A stretch of 23,891 nt of DNA from Opitutia bacterium (GTDB lineage: Bacteria; Verrucomicrobiota; Verrucomicrobiae; Opitutales; Opitutaceae): assembly GCA_947442255.1 (NCBI GenBank), contig CANEVO010000065.1, positions 1 to 23,891 on the forward strand. Direction: 5' to 3'. Within the stretch, counting starts at the first letter, position 1, and each line of letters begins with the position of its first letter. Below, piece after piece: positions 22,829 through 23,891 of this stretch. Below the pieces are notes generated by a model. It did not search any database and was not told the origin of the DNA. It worked only from the letters and a program-made list of their open reading frames with translations. The position numbers and the translations under genes are program-made.

Positions 22829-23848
22829 ATGAGCATGAATCGCCGACAATTCCTCCGTACGAGCGGTGCGCTGGCCGTGGTGGCCGCGGCGCCGCGAGCC
22901 CTGGCTGCCTGGGAGCCAAGTTCCCGTTACCCGGATCCAGCCATCAAGATTCTCGATCCGAGCTTCGCGCGGTATCGCATCGTGCAGGCGAAGGTCGAGC
23001 GGATCGCGACGGACCAGCGCTGGGCCGAGGGCCCGGTTTGGTTTGGCGACGGCCGTTATCTGCTCTGGAGCGACATCCCCAACAACCGGATCATGAAATG
23101 GGAGGAGGCGACGGGCGCGGTGAGCGTGTTCCGGCAGCCGGCCAGTAATTCCAATGGCAACACCCGCGATCGCCAGGGACGGCTGATCACCTGCGAGCAT
23201 CTCGGCCGGCGCGTCACGCGGACGGAATACGATGGCTCGATCACGGTCATCGCGGATCGTTTCGACGGAAAGCCGCTCAACTCGCCGAACGACGTCGTCT
23301 GCAAATCCGACGGTTCGCTCTGGTTCTCGGATCCGCCGTTTGGGCTGCTCGGCAATTACGAGGGCCGCGTCGCCCAGTCGGAGTTGCCGACCAATGTGTA
23401 TCGCTGGGATCCGGTGACAACGAAGCTGAGTGTGGTCGCGGGCGACATCAACCGTCCCAACGGCCTGGCGTTTTCCCCGGACGAATCGAAGCTCTACGTC
23501 ATCGAGGCGGGGGTGGCCCCGCGGGCGATTCGCGTATACGACCTGAACGCCGCCGGCACCGGGCTCGGCAACGGCCGCGTTTTTATCACCGCCGAGACCA
23601 ACGGAACGCCCGACGGGATGCGCCTCGATGTCGATGGCAACCTCTGGTGCGGCTGGGGCATGGGCGCCGAGGGACTCGATGGGGTCGTGATCTTCAACCC
23701 GGCCGGCACGCGCATCGGCCGGATCGATCTCCCGGAGCGGTGCGCCAACGTCTGCTTTGGCGGCCAGCATCGGAATCGATTGTTCATGGTTAGCAGCACC
23801 TCGGTCTATTCGCTTTTCGTGAACACGCAGGGGGCGGCCGGCGGGTAG
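22829..23848 (+). CDS. SMP-30/gluconolactonase-family protein with Tat signal
   Basis: The 339-aa protein is a six-bladed propeller lactonase relative that hydrolyses aldonolactones in characterised members. A twin-arginine signal (N4-R-R-Q-F-L-R, then TSGALAVVAAAPRALA) sends it to the periplasm. Metal-site residues are in place: E67 (WAEGPVW), N154 (LNSPNDVV), N211 (NRPNGLAFSPDE) and D262 (TPDGMRLDVDGNLWC). FSDPPFGLLG is the usual blade signature. The length is normal and the C-terminus (Gly/Ala-rich) is complete inside the window. ATG at 22829 or two codons later are both possible. It is translated closely after the lactonase gene (10-bp gap), so a joint role in sugar-acid formation is likely. 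Confidence 0.94.
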   Translation: MSMNRRQFLRTSGALAVVAAAPRALAAWEPSSRYPDPAIKILDPSFARYRIVQAKVERIATDQRWAEGPVWFGDGRYLLWSDIPNNRIMKWEEATGAVSVFRQPASNSNGNTRDRQGRLITCEHLGRRVTRTEYDGSITVIADRFDGKPLNSPNDVVCKSDGSLWFSDPPFGLLGNYEGRVAQSELPTNVYRWDPVTTKLSVVAGDINRPNGLAFSPDESKLYVIEAGVAPRAIRVYDLNAAGTGLGNGRVFITAETNGTPDGMRLDVDGNLWCGWGMGAEGLDGVVIFNPAGTRIGRIDLPERCANVCFGGQHRNRLFMVSSTSVYSLFVNTQGAAGG

Positions 23849-23871
23849 GGGGGCGCAGACGGGTTTTGCCA

Positions 23872-23891
23872 GTGGCGCCGGTCTCCGAACG
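23872..23891. repeat. Partial GTGGC-headed palindromic repeat at the window edge
   Basis: GTGGCGCCGGTCTCCGAACG runs off the end of the window. It joins the head of one subfamily (GTGGC) to the body of the other (GCCGGTCTCCGA), so the two appear to be one family. Confidence 0.65.

Noticed and set aside
21346..22836. A 496-aa minus-strand frame across the lactonase
   Set aside because: Arg/Gly-rich shadow of a well-supported plus-strand gene.

Overview
The window is high-GC bacterial chromosome. The gene set and the intergenic DNA suggest a Verrucomicrobiota member, most likely near Opitutaceae. The signs are a DUF1587/1595/1592/1588/1585 heme protein paired with a DUF1552 protein, a DUF1080 hydrolase, sugar isomerase and Gfo/Idh/MocA genes, few clear Shine-Dalgarno sites, and many short palindromic repeats between genes. 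The lineage is inferred from gene families and was not tested by a search.

Layout. 1-1200: the decayed remains of a LuxR-type regulator (117-470), a cupin gene on the minus strand, and a nested palindromic repeat cluster. 1213-2877 (minus): a 554-aa protein with a DUF4177-like N-terminus and three copies of an apparently undescribed ~80-residue module. 3024-7077: a TonB-dependent receptor, then msrP and msrQ (periplasmic methionine sulfoxide repair), with repeat hairpins between them. 7221-9833: an anchored alpha/beta hydrolase (minus), then rsuA-type pseudouridine synthase and YhbY-type RNA-binding genes, two ribosome-related genes. 9905-11082 (minus): a broken secreted-protein gene and a DUF1080 secreted hydrolase. 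11460-16211: a GYF_2-RDD membrane protein, a D-2-hydroxyacid dehydrogenase (minus), a sugar isomerase/epimerase plus Gfo/Idh/MocA pair, and msrB (minus). 16836-23848: DUF1592-type cytochrome and DUF1552 Tat protein, then a lactonase-fold beta-propeller and an SMP-30/gluconolactonase.

How the genes fit together. Two themes appear. One is repair of oxidised methionine: MsrP/MsrQ in the envelope, and an MsrB whose zinc cysteines are mostly missing. The other is sugar oxidation: DUF1080, TIM-barrel isomerase, Gfo/Idh/MocA oxidoreductase, hydroxyacid dehydrogenase and two lactonase-type propellers. That set resembles the 3-keto-glycoside route of glycan breakdown, but here it is spread over several transcription units. 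The DUF1592 and DUF1552 genes form a tight pair typical of Planctomycetota and Verrucomicrobiota, whose biochemical role is unsettled.

The most unusual feature is the intergenic DNA. Nearly every gap holds short repeats from several families. Most are GC-rich palindromes headed by GTAG or GTGGC and arranged as inverted pairs (REP/REPIN-like). Others are AACCACCGAGACACCGAG-type, CAGGAT-type, GCGCCTT-type and small tandem repeats. No transposase, CRISPR array, tRNA or rRNA was found.
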